DNA of 6,635 nt from CAZGQY01 sp964528035 (GTDB lineage Bacteria > Pseudomonadota > Gammaproteobacteria > Methylococcales > UBA1147), in the NCBI GenBank assembly GCA_964528035.1, contig CAZGQY010000215.1:1-6635 (forward strand). Reading direction: 5' to 3'. This document shows positions 1 through 5,905 of the stretch, one piece after another; positions within the stretch are counted from its first letter, which is position 1; every line of letters starts with the position of its first letter. A program made the translations under genes and the position numbers. The notes under the pieces were generated by a model, which was given only the letters and a program-made list of their open reading frames with translations, ran no database searches and was not told the DNA's origin.

Positions 1-32
1 ACAAACAATAATCCTGCGTCAATCTTTCGCAT
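1..32 (-). CDS. Possible 5' end of a gene running off the left edge
   Basis: An ATG on the minus strand (30-32) opens a frame that stays open to the window edge and reads MRKIDAGLLF. A GAGG motif lies 10 nt upstream of it, a usable Shine-Dalgarno spacing, and the 2x15-bp repeat at 77-107 sits where a promoter would be. Ten codons are too few to identify anything, and a second frame starting at 56-58 is also open to the edge. This is inference only. Confidence 0.2.
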   Translation of the reverse strand, partial: MRKIDAGLLF

Positions 33-76
33 ATTATTAAAACCTCGCTCCTTAGCATTTTTGGAGAAACAAAAGC

Positions 77-107
77 TGATATGAATTATTATTGATATGA
101 TTTATTA
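77..107. repeat. Tandem direct repeat, 2 x 15 bp
   Basis: TGATATGAATTATTA (77-91) is repeated as TGATATGATTTATTA (93-107) with one mismatch and a period of 16 bp. It lies in the gene-free stretch between the HDOD gene and the left edge. On the minus strand it overlaps TTGATT and TAATAAT elements that could serve as a weak promoter, so a two-site operator for the gene off the left edge is possible. The AT-rich setting means replication slippage is also possible. Confidence 0.5.
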
Positions 108-217
108 ATCAAAAGGATGTTGCAGCCCTCACTATTAATCGACGGTTTGTCTAGAAAAAAACAGGGTATTTTAGCCGGTGTTAATCTCTCTGCTGAGTGG
201 ATCGGAATTAGTAAGGT

Positions 218-1075
218 TTATTGAAAAATCTGACTAAAAATCTGTTTGAAATGTGAATCTACTTCTACACTAATCGATGAAATAAGCTCAGGGCTTAGCT
301 TTAATTGAGATAATTGTTCGGCCGTATAAAATATCGGAAATTCATCGTTGTGCTGCATAGTTTGGGACGCACGAATGATCTGGTCGGAAAAACTTACGAT
401 AGAAGTTTCTAATTTATAGTCTTTCGAGGTGTTGGGGATTTCATGGTTGCGGATGGTTATTTCAATAATATCTGGTAGTTGCCATAATTTGGCAAGTTCA
501 CCACCGATCTCAAATCTATCGAAACCCAGGATGTGTTGTTCACCCATATAGTTTGGCAATTTGTGGTCGAACGCATACTCAATAGCTGCATTAGCAAGTT
601 CCGGTTCTCGATAATAAATAAGCAAACAGCCAATATTGTGGAGTAAGCCACATACGAACAAAACTGAGGGTTCTATGCTTTGAGCGTGAATATGAGCGAT
701 TTCTCGTGAGTATAGGGCGCATTGAACACTTTGTTGCCAGAACTCTCGAATCGATGGAATTTTTGAGGGTAAGTTCGCAAATCGATCTATAATCACGGTA
801 GCCAACACTAAATGCCTTAATTGAATGACACCAATGATGGGCAGTGCTCTGGAAATAGTATCGATTTTCGTTGGAAAACCAAACAAAGCACTATTGACAA
901 TTTTAAGAAGTCGGCTGGTTAAACCGGGGTCGGTTTCTATAATCCGACCTGCGTCATAAGCATTTTTTGTCGGGTCGTCAAGAATTTCACTGACTTTCAG
1001 AAATATTTCGGGAGGTGATACGATGTCAGGACTACCCGATAATATTTCTTCGATGCTTGTTGGTGTTGAGTTCAT
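218..1075 (-). CDS. HDOD domain protein (putative signalling or regulatory protein)
   Basis: The 285-residue product is almost entirely one HDOD domain, a catalytically dead relative of HD phosphohydrolases found in bacterial signalling proteins. Residues about 17-95 match the family start (SPPEIFLKVSEILDDP, then ETDPGLTSRLLKIVNSALFG and the IIGVIQLRHLVL helix). The segment EFWQQSVQCALYSREIA follows at 111-127. GLLHNIG at 143-149 stands where true HD enzymes have HD, with Asn replacing the metal-binding Asp, which is common in HDOD proteins. GELAKLWQLP (192-201) and IRNHEIP (208-214) close the domain. There is no signal peptide, membrane helix, receiver, GGDEF or EAL domain, so it should be a soluble cytoplasmic adaptor. 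The ATG at 1075 has no clear Shine-Dalgarno, but it leaves a normal N-terminus. Family members act in c-di-GMP, motility or stress signalling; which applies here cannot be read from the sequence. Confidence 0.9.
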   Translation of the reverse strand: MNSTPTSIEEILSGSPDIVSPPEIFLKVSEILDDPTKNAYDAGRIIETDPGLTSRLLKIVNSALFGFPTKIDTISRALPIIGVIQLRHLVLATVIIDRFANLPSKIPSIREFWQQSVQCALYSREIAHIHAQSIEPSVLFVCGLLHNIGCLLIYYREPELANAAIEYAFDHKLPNYMGEQHILGFDRFEIGGELAKLWQLPDIIEITIRNHEIPNTSKDYKLETSIVSFSDQIIRASQTMQHNDEFPIFYTAEQLSQLKLSPELISSISVEVDSHFKQIFSQIFQ

Positions 1076-1732
1076 TTGTTCAGATTACAAAGTATTAATT
1101 TATTGTGTCTATATTGAATGGGTGTGCTCCTGGCAACGCTAATTATACCGGAGATGGTAGAATTATATCGATCTTTTAATACGCGCAAATAAAAATGTAA
1201 TCCATTTAAAAAAAGAAAAAGATGGTAACGATGATAAGGTCTGTAAATTAGGTAATGGAGACTGTTAACGAGTAAATTAAATTTATACCTAAGGTTTTGT
1301 TACATGAAACAGATTTAATATAGTATTATCAACTCGGTATAATCACTATTTAATACGCAATGAATGGAACCATAAATATGTGGTTATTTCTTCCCTGGAT
1401 GTCTTTTCCAGGATTGTATTGAAACTCAAGAAAAACTAACATAAAGATACTCTCTGAAAATAATTGCACACGGTTATATATAGTTATATGAATTAAAAGA
1501 AAACTATAAAACAATGATATATAGGGGAAAATAAACATTTTTTTAATATTCATCCATTACTTGTTATACTATCAGCTCTGTTAAAATAAAATAGTCGTGT
1601 TGAATTGCTTGTGATTATTTTCATGTAATATATGTTTTATATTAATAAGCGAAATTTTAGAACAATTTGTAGTATGAAAATATTCACGGAGAGGGTTTAT
1701 ATAAGCACTTGATAACACGATGTTATTGATAT
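1076..1732. other. AT-rich intergenic region without a supported gene
   Basis: This 657-bp stretch separates the divergent HDOD and RR-protein genes. Sample 60-bp lines contain only about 18-28% G+C, well below the coding regions. It holds a candidate HDOD promoter (1162-1188) and a 6-bp hairpin CCTGGA/TCCAGG at 1394-1412 with a 7-nt loop and no T-run. A hydrophobic 67-codon minus-strand ORF (1350-1553) has no ribosome binding site, and I do not accept it. I see no tRNA, terminator or CRISPR array. No clear promoter or Shine-Dalgarno precedes the ATG at 1733. Confidence 0.6.
1162..1188 (-). promoter_or_regulatory. Candidate sigma70 promoter of the HDOD gene
   Basis: On the minus strand TTGCGC (1183-1188) precedes a perfect TATAAT (1162-1167) with a 15-bp spacer, somewhat short of the optimal 17. 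The predicted start lies about 80 nt before the HDOD ATG. A second TATAAT at 1142-1147 has no recognisable -35 element. Assigned by eye only. Confidence 0.35.
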
Positions 1733-1933
1733 ATGAATGCTAATAATTCTAATAAAAAACAAAAAGTATGGTTTAGGCGGAGTCTGGGAGAACGCAGAGG
1801 ATGGTCTCCAATGCCAGAGTCTCCATTTGAAGACTGTAATGGCGAGTTAGTGACTCGCGATCGTAGAACAATAATGGATCGGAGAGTAAGCGAGAGAAGG
1901 AAAAAAAAACACAGCGGTTTCCTGTTTTTGTAA
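1733..1933 (+). CDS. Small basic protein with repeated RR modules, function unknown
   Basis: The ORF gives 66 residues, of which 17 are Lys or Arg and 8 acidic. Arg pairs occur at 15-16, 21-22, 44-45, 50-51 and 55-56, forming RRSLGERR, DRRTIMDRR and RRVSERR around a central PFEDCNGELV segment. The repeats look selected rather than random, which is the main reason to accept the ORF. There is no signal peptide or membrane helix. The charge pattern would suit binding to nucleic acid or another anionic partner, but that is only inference. An in-frame TGA at 1727-1729 fixes the longest start at the ATG at 1733, which has no Shine-Dalgarno; a 7-codon ORF starting at 1720 overlaps it. Codons 57-59 are an A9 run (1901-1909) able to promote slippage. 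The gene stands alone between an AT-rich spacer and a convergent oxidoreductase gene. I do not recognise a named family. Confidence 0.5.
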   Translation: MNANNSNKKQKVWFRRSLGERRGWSPMPESPFEDCNGELVTRDRRTIMDRRVSERRKKKHSGFLFL

Positions 1934-1939
1934 AGAATA

Positions 1940-1977
1940 TTTCAGCAGTAGGCGCTCTATTCTCGGACAGCCTCCTA
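1940..1977. repeat. Solitary end of a dispersed repeat family
   Basis: Read on the minus strand from 1977, this begins TAGGAGGCTGTCCGAG and matches the left arm of the palindromic element (4985-5022) at 29 of 38 positions without a gap, including the first 11 bases. It matches the right arm less well. No opposing end is visible nearby, so it is a solo terminus or a remnant. It starts exactly at the stop codon of the convergent oxidoreductase gene and ends 7 bp from the stop of the small RR gene. Three related ends in one window support a true repeat family, but the class of element is not known. Confidence 0.5.
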
Positions 1978-2973
1978 GGGTATGTCTAGAATAACTTTTC
2001 CAATTGGGGACTTGTCTTGAAGGTGTCGTTGTGCAAGATTCGCCTCACTTAGCGGATACAGTACCGCTACATTAATGGAAAGCTTTCCGGAATCGAATAA
2101 ATCCACGCATTGCTTTAGGATTTGCGTCTGTGAAGATTGATCCTGTTTATTACTCAATAGAGTAGGCGACAGCATGAGTTCGAATTTTATACTTAAGTTT
2201 TTTAATCGTGCTTCGCTCCAGTTGAAATCTTCCTGAGGCTGCAGAATCGTAACGGTATCACCGTATATTCGGGTGCAATCAATACATTGTTTAAAAACTT
2301 TTCCACCAAGGGTATCAAGCGAAAGATCTACGCCTTTGCCGTCGGTCCAATCCTGTACCTCCGTAACGACATCCTGTTGACGGTAGTTTATGATTTTATC
2401 TGCACCGAGTGTTTCAACAAATTGCGCTTTTTCCGAATTACTGACAGACGTGCAAACTTTAGCTCCGTTTAATTTCGCAAGCTGTATTGCAATATGCCCG
2501 ACACCGCCAGCGCCAGCGGGGATAAATACTGTCTGATCTTTTTGCAGAGATGCGCGATTAAACAGGGCCTCCCAGGCCGTAATCAATACCAGAGGAATAG
2601 CCGCGGCTTCTGAGAAGCTGAGTGACGCTGGTTTATGACTAAGGCAGGATTGTTCTAAGACATTGTATTGTGCGTAACAGCCCTGCTGTCCATTAAAGCC
2701 TATTTGACAGAAATAAACTTCATCTCCGGACTTAAAATCTTTGACCGCAGATCCCACGCTTTCGACTATACCTGCGCCATCGCAACCAGGAACAATCGGT
2801 TGACTGAGTGGGAAATTATCAGGATTGCTGCTTATTTTTAAGTCAATTGGATTGATTCCCGCAGCTTTTAGCCTGACCAGGACATGGGTGTCATTTTCTA
2901 ATTTAGGTGTTTCGATTTCACAGAAGCTTAGTTCTGAGGAACCATTTGATCTGTGCAGAGTGATGGCTTTCAT
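1975..2973 (-). CDS. NADP-dependent, zinc-free medium-chain quinone oxidoreductase-like protein
   Basis: The 332-residue protein is a full-length MDR-superfamily member of the zeta-crystallin/quinone oxidoreductase type. A GroES-like N-terminal domain carries VRLKAAGINPIDLK (33-46), PGCDGAGIVESVG (62-74) and GDEVYF (83-88). A Rossmann fold follows, with the dinucleotide loop AGAGGVG at 153-159, then AIQLAKLNGAKV, LGADKIINY (189-197) and the C-terminal SPIGKVILDI. The Cys/His ligands of zinc alcohol dehydrogenases are absent, so it should reduce quinones, enones or similar electrophiles with NAD(P)H in the cytosol; the substrate cannot be told. The ATG at 2973 starts the standard MKAI N-terminus but lacks a clear Shine-Dalgarno. 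The gene is monocistronic, with inverted repeats just upstream (2984-3019) that could be an operator. Its TAG stop is made by the first bases of the repeat end at 1940-1977, so the original C-terminus may have been cut or replaced by one or two residues. Confidence 0.9.
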   Translation of the reverse strand: MKAITLHRSNGSSELSFCEIETPKLENDTHVLVRLKAAGINPIDLKISSNPDNFPLSQPIVPGCDGAGIVESVGSAVKDFKSGDEVYFCQIGFNGQQGCYAQYNVLEQSCLSHKPASLSFSEAAAIPLVLITAWEALFNRASLQKDQTVFIPAGAGGVGHIAIQLAKLNGAKVCTSVSNSEKAQFVETLGADKIINYRQQDVVTEVQDWTDGKGVDLSLDTLGGKVFKQCIDCTRIYGDTVTILQPQEDFNWSEARLKNLSIKFELMLSPTLLSNKQDQSSQTQILKQCVDLFDSGKLSINVAVLYPLSEANLAQRHLQDKSPIGKVILDIP

Positions 2974-2983
2974 GGACGTTTTT

Positions 2984-3019
2984 GAGTATGCTAAATTGCA
3001 TAGCTTATACAGAATACTC
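2984..3019. promoter_or_regulatory. Nested inverted repeats upstream of the oxidoreductase gene
   Basis: GAGTAT (2984-2989) is mirrored by ATACTC (3014-3019), and inside this TATGC (2987-2991) pairs with GCATA (2998-3002) across TAAATT. On the minus strand they lie between the ATG at 2973 and a perfect TATAAT at 3025-3030 that lacks a well-placed -35. This is the usual place for a repressor site on a stress-inducible oxidoreductase gene, but no regulator gene adjoins it. The arms are short, so chance is not excluded. Confidence 0.3.
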
Positions 3020-3055
3020 TGAATTATAAATGTCTAACGACAAATTTATAAATAG

Positions 3056-3076
3056 AAAAATTAGTGCTTAAGCGCT
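3056..3076 (-). terminator. Weak intrinsic terminator candidate behind the small 87-codon ORF
   Basis: On the minus strand AGCGCTTAAGCACT (3076-3063) can form a 5-bp stem with one C-A mismatch and a UUAA loop, followed two bases later by five T (3060-3056). It lies 47 nt past the stop of the ORF at 3123-3386. The stem is short, so confidence is low. Confidence 0.25.
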
Positions 3077-3122
3077 GAAGAAATTGCTTGTTTAGGGGTG
3101 AACAGAGGGAGTTTTACCGGTT

Positions 3123-3386
3123 TTATCTGGAGCTATTGTGTTTGAGTGCAAACCAAAGGAGAGATACAGCCGCTTTCTGCCTTTCGTCAAAGGTATCCAA
3201 TTTACGAATTTGTATCTTTTTTTTGTGTTCTTGGCGTTCAGTTGGAGTTTTTTTTATGATAAACGAGGCTAGATCCGCCTGTTGAATGTCCATTAAATCA
3301 GCTTTGCTACCAACCGCACAGGGAAATGCCAACACCATCACTACGGTGGCACCTTGTATCACTTTCGCTGCATTGACCCATTCCAT
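3123..3386 (-). CDS. Small hypothetical protein, 87 residues
   Basis: I do not recognise this protein. Residues about 5-26 are hydrophobic (VIQGATVVMVLAFPCAVGSKA), resembling a short export signal or a single membrane anchor with a possible cleavage site after SKA. The middle is highly charged (TPTERQEHKKKIQIRKLDTFDERQK, residues 47-71) and the end is LLWFALKHNSSR. An in-frame TAG two codons before the ATG at 3386 limits the start. That ATG has no Shine-Dalgarno, whereas AAGG precedes the GTG/ATG pair at residues 16-17 by 10-13 nt, so a 71-residue form is possible. The ORF has a candidate promoter at 3421-3448 and a weak terminator at 3056-3076. It could be a genuine small gene or a decayed fragment. 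Confidence 0.4.
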   Translation of the reverse strand: MEWVNAAKVIQGATVVMVLAFPCAVGSKADLMDIQQADLASFIIKKTPTERQEHKKKIQIRKLDTFDERQKAAVSLLWFALKHNSSR

Positions 3387-3420
3387 GAAGCTATACTCAA
3401 ACTAATTCACTATTTCTTAG

Positions 3421-3448
3421 AGTCTAGCTTTGCATTGAAATAAAACAA
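3421..3448 (-). promoter_or_regulatory. Candidate promoter for the small 87-codon ORF
   Basis: On the minus strand TTGTTT (3448-3443) and TAGACT (3426-3421) are separated by 16 bp, putting a start about 28 nt before the ATG at 3386. Both hexamers match the sigma70 consensus only partly. Confidence 0.25.
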
Positions 3449-3567
3449 GGGGATTTAAATATCGAATTATTGAATCCAGACTATTGCCAAATTAGCTCTG
3501 TGATGCAGGTGAGTTTGGGGATGGACTGAGGTTGTATGGCGATAGGGGAGGGTGCAGAGAATCCTCC

Positions 3568-4953
3568 TTAGAACTCTAGATGTTTAGGTGTTCTGGGAAA
3601 AGGAATGACGTCGCGAATATTGTTTACACCGGTGATTAGCATCAGCAGGCGTTCAAAGCCAAGTCCAAAGCCGGCATGGGGGGCGCTGCCATACTTGCGC
3701 GTATCCAGGTACCACCAATAGTCTTTTTCGTCAAAGCCCAGTTCACTGATGCGTTGTCGAAGATATTCGTATCGTTCTTCACGCTGGCTTCCACCGATGA
3801 TTTCACCAATGGAGGGTACCAGAATATCCATTGCTGCAACGGTTTTATTATCGTCGTTCATGCGCATGTAAAAGGCTTTGATCTCTTTTGGGTAATCAAA
3901 AACGATAACGGGTTGTTTGAAATGTTGCTCAGTCAAAAATCGTTCGTGTTCTGATTGAAGATCATGTCCCCATCGAACGCTGTATTCGAATTTTTTACCG
4001 CTGTTTTGAAGGATGTTAATTGCTTCGCTATAGGGTAGACGTATAAATTCATGATTAATAATATTTTCCAGTGTGGCCATTAAATTTTTATTAACATATC
4101 GGGCGAACAAATCCAGGTCTTCAGAACATTTTTCTATTGCATGGTGAATTAAATACTGGATCATTTCTTCACCCAGTTTCATGTCATCATGGATATCTGT
4201 AAATGCCATTTCGGGTTCGATCATCCAAAATTCGGACATATGGCGGCTGGTATTCGAGTTTTCCGAACGGAAAGTGGGGCCAAAGGTGTAGACTTTGCCT
4301 AAACTAAGGCAATACGGTTCAACGGACAACTGGCCGGATACAGTGAGATTGGCTTCTTTGGCAAAAAAATCTTGTTCGAAATCGACTTCGCCATCATTCA
4401 TGGGAATGTTTTTGAGGTCGAGTGTCGTCACCTTGAACATTTCCCCCGCGCCCTCACAGTCCGAACTTGTAATTATCGGGGTATGAATCCAGTGAAATCC
4501 TCGTTCGTTGAAAAACTGATGAACTGCAAAGGACAGGCTGGCGCGAATGCGTGCGATAGCGCTGTATTTGTTGGTGCGTGGACGCAGGTGCGCAATTGTC
4601 CTTAAGAATTCATCGCTGTGGCGTTTTTTTTGCAGTGGATAGTCGTCGGATGCTTCACCGATCAATTGTAATGAACTTGCCCGAATCTCCCATTTTTGTC
4701 CTTTCCCTGGGGATTCAAGTAATTCGCCGGTAATACGCATTGAAGCACCTGTACTGACTTTCTTAATGCAGTCGTACCCGGATATATTGGTATCAGCGAT
4801 TATTTGAATATTAGATAAACAGCTTCCGTCATTTAGTTCAATAAATGAGAATTCTTTGGATTCGCGTTTTGTACGAACCCATCCGCTCAGGCTTATTTTT
4901 TTTATCGCTGAACCCGAGTTTAATAGATCTTTAACAGAGTTTTCATATTTCAT
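3568..4953 (-). CDS. asnS: Asparaginyl-tRNA synthetase
   Basis: This class II synthetase activates asparagine with ATP and charges tRNA-Asn in the cytosol. From the ATG at 4953 it has 461 residues, close to the 466 of E. coli AsnS. The N-terminal OB-fold (about 17-100) binds the anticodon and includes LSGWVRTKRESKEFSFIELNDGS. The catalytic core shows FKVTTLDL, KEANLTVSGQL, motif 2 FGPTFRSENSNTSRH (224-238) with EFWMIEPE, IGEIIGGSQREER (382-394), motif 3 GFGLGFER (428-435) and the C-terminal RDVIPFPRTP. AsnS rather than AspS is indicated by the SGQL...FGPTFRSENSNTSRH block and by the absence of the bacterial AspRS insertion. A TTG at 4965 would add four residues, but AGGAG lies only 1-2 nt before it and 13 nt before the ATG, and the ATG fits the family N-terminus, so I prefer the ATG. 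The gene follows lpxH on the same strand after a gap filled by the palindrome at 4985-5148. No convincing terminator follows it. Confidence 0.97.
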   Translation of the reverse strand: MKYENSVKDLLNSGSAIKKISLSGWVRTKRESKEFSFIELNDGSCLSNIQIIADTNISGYDCIKKVSTGASMRITGELLESPGKGQKWEIRASSLQLIGEASDDYPLQKKRHSDEFLRTIAHLRPRTNKYSAIARIRASLSFAVHQFFNERGFHWIHTPIITSSDCEGAGEMFKVTTLDLKNIPMNDGEVDFEQDFFAKEANLTVSGQLSVEPYCLSLGKVYTFGPTFRSENSNTSRHMSEFWMIEPEMAFTDIHDDMKLGEEMIQYLIHHAIEKCSEDLDLFARYVNKNLMATLENIINHEFIRLPYSEAINILQNSGKKFEYSVRWGHDLQSEHERFLTEQHFKQPVIVFDYPKEIKAFYMRMNDDNKTVAAMDILVPSIGEIIGGSQREERYEYLRQRISELGFDEKDYWWYLDTRKYGSAPHAGFGLGFERLLMLITGVNNIRDVIPFPRTPKHLEF

Positions 4954-4984
4954 ATTATTGAGCAAACTCCTGGGCTTTTAATAT

Positions 4985-5148
4985 TAGGAGGCTGTGTGCG
5001 AGAAGAGTGCCTACCTCGGAAAAGTGGACTTTGGCCAATTTTTCAGATTAAAACCGTCAAAGATGATTGGTATTCGGTTCTTTTAATCGAAAAAGTTTCT
5101 CAAAACCACTTTCCCTTGTTACGACACCTACGCTCAGCCAGCCTCCTG
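4985..5148. mobile_element. MITE-like imperfect palindrome of about 160 bp
   Basis: The two halves are inverted copies. Reading inward from 4986 on the plus strand and from 5147 on the minus strand, 38 of the first 59 positions agree without a gap. The arms start with identical AGGAGGCTG, share AAAGTGG near position 40 and TTTTTC at 54-59, and after a 1-nt indel share GATTAAAA (5046-5053 and 5088-5081) and then CCG. Only about 18 bp of centre remain, so the whole unit could fold into one long hairpin with an AGATGA apex. There is no ORF inside that I accept. The left end reads TA-GGAGGCTG, and the related end at 1968-1977 reads CAGCCTCC-TA, which would suit a TA target duplication; the right end here has TG instead. 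The element fills the lpxH-asnS gap and would be transcribed into the asnS leader if the genes share a message. Its arms have diverged, which suggests an old insertion. Confidence 0.6.
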
Positions 5149-5158
5149 GCGGAGCGAG
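5128..5158. repeat. GC-rich hairpin at the right end of the palindrome
   Basis: CGCTC-A-GCCAG (5131-5141) pairs with CTGGC-G-GAGCG (5146-5156) around a CCTC tetraloop, giving ten Watson-Crick pairs with one A-G mismatch. An outer CT/AG pair is possible with a bulged A. It lies 9 nt beyond the lpxH stop codon on the minus strand. No T-run follows on either strand, so it is not a standard intrinsic terminator. It could still protect the 3' end of the ppi-lpxH message or pause polymerase. Confidence 0.55.
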
Positions 5159-5166
5159 TAAAAAGA

Positions 5167-5892
5167 TTAATCGAAATATTCGATATGGCTGCCATTATCA
5201 TTCCAGACCAGGATATTTCCACGATGTTCCCATTGATCTAACACAATGCGCTGGGCCGGGTTATTATCCACATCAATATTATGAATGTTAGGGCGGTGCG
5301 TGTGGCCGTGAATAAGTCTTGTTACCTGATATTTGCGCAATGTTTCCACGACTGTATTCTGGTTAACATCCATAATTTCCTGGCTTTTTTTGCGTTTATG
5401 AAAATGGCTCCGAAATCGATACCATCGAGCGTAAGCGAGCCGCAGAAGCAATGGTTTTGACAATACCTCATGGCGCCAGGAGGCCGTACGTGTTTTTTTT
5501 CGAAATTCCAAATAGGCCAGATCGTCACTACACAACAAATCTCCATGCATTAACAATGTAGGTTGCCCGTAGAGGTCGATGATTGAGTAATCATCAAGAA
5601 GTGTAACTCCTGTTTCCTTGATAAATTGATTACCAATTAAAAAGTCACGATTTCCTAGTTGCAGATACACATTGGTATTTTGGGATGTCAGCGTTTTTAA
5701 TGCGGTTTTAACCTGATTATTGGGAGGCGACCAGTCATCATCACCGACCCAGGCGTCAAAAAGGTCGCCCAGAATAAAAAGACGTTCCACATTTGAGGCT
5801 CGGTGTTGAATAAATCCAAGAAACCGACGAGTAATCGCCGGACGTGAGTATCGCAGATGTAGATCCGAGATAAATAATGTTTCTGCTTTCAA
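5167..5892 (-). CDS. lpxH: UDP-2,3-diacylglucosamine diphosphatase (pyrophosphohydrolase)
   Basis: LpxH hydrolyses UDP-2,3-diacylglucosamine to lipid X and UMP, the fourth step of lipid A synthesis, at the inner face of the cytoplasmic membrane. The protein has 241 residues against 240 in E. coli and keeps the calcineurin-like metallophosphoesterase ligands: D10 and H12 in ISDLHL, D43 in GDLFDAWVGDDD, N81 in GNRDFL, H116 in MHGD, and H195 and H197 in IHGHTHRP. The conserved IMDVNQNTV is present at 173-181, and the basic, hydrophobic helical lid (about 145-170) expected for acyl-chain binding is visible. The start is TTG (5892-5890). No ATG or GTG fits the family N-terminus, and GGA stands 6 nt upstream. 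The TTG lies 13 nt beyond the stop of the prolyl isomerase gene, so the two are likely cotranscribed and perhaps translationally coupled, as in the E. coli ppiB-lpxH pair. It is essential in organisms that lack LpxI or LpxG. Confidence 0.96.
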   Translation of the reverse strand: MKAETLFISDLHLRYSRPAITRRFLGFIQHRASNVERLFILGDLFDAWVGDDDWSPPNNQVKTALKTLTSQNTNVYLQLGNRDFLIGNQFIKETGVTLLDDYSIIDLYGQPTLLMHGDLLCSDDLAYLEFRKKTRTASWRHEVLSKPLLLRLAYARWYRFRSHFHKRKKSQEIMDVNQNTVVETLRKYQVTRLIHGHTHRPNIHNIDVDNNPAQRIVLDQWEHRGNILVWNDNGSHIEYFD

Positions 5893-5905
5893 GAAATATC
5901 CGACA

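Noticed and set aside
117..224. 35-codon plus-strand ORF starting MLQPSLLIDGLSRKK
   Set aside because: The AAGG abuts the ATG too closely to act as a ribosome binding site, the ORF overlaps the HDOD 3' end, and nothing in it is recognisable.
1350..1553. Hydrophobic 67-codon ORF on the minus strand
   Set aside because: No ribosome binding site or promoter, and its composition is what AT-rich DNA gives by chance (Ile/Phe/Tyr-rich). No recognisable motif.
3547..3567. GGAGG/CCTCC inverted repeat right behind asnS, possible terminator
   Set aside because: The 5-bp stem has an 11-nt loop and no T-run follows on the minus strand. The resemblance of its TAAGGAGG to the repeat family end is too short to count.
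5114..5125. CCTTGTTACGAC, identical to the complement of a conserved segment near the 3' end of 16S rRNA
   Set aside because: Only 12 bases agree and the flanks do not, so it is not an rRNA fragment. A post hoc 12-mer match carries little weight.
5268..5276. TTATCCACA-type DnaA box
   Set aside because: A single box inside lpxH coding sequence, with no cluster, AT-rich unwinding region or dnaA/dnaN context, so not an origin.
4996..5291. Plus-strand ORFs of 81 and 74 codons across the palindrome and the 3' end of lpxH
   Set aside because: They run antisense through lpxH and through the inverted repeat, with no start signals. Judged to be shadow frames.
5474..5484. CGCCAGGAGGC, an inverted 11-bp match to the hairpin at 5141-5151
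   Set aside because: It lies in lpxH coding sequence for conserved residues, and several 11-mer matches are expected by chance in a window of this size.
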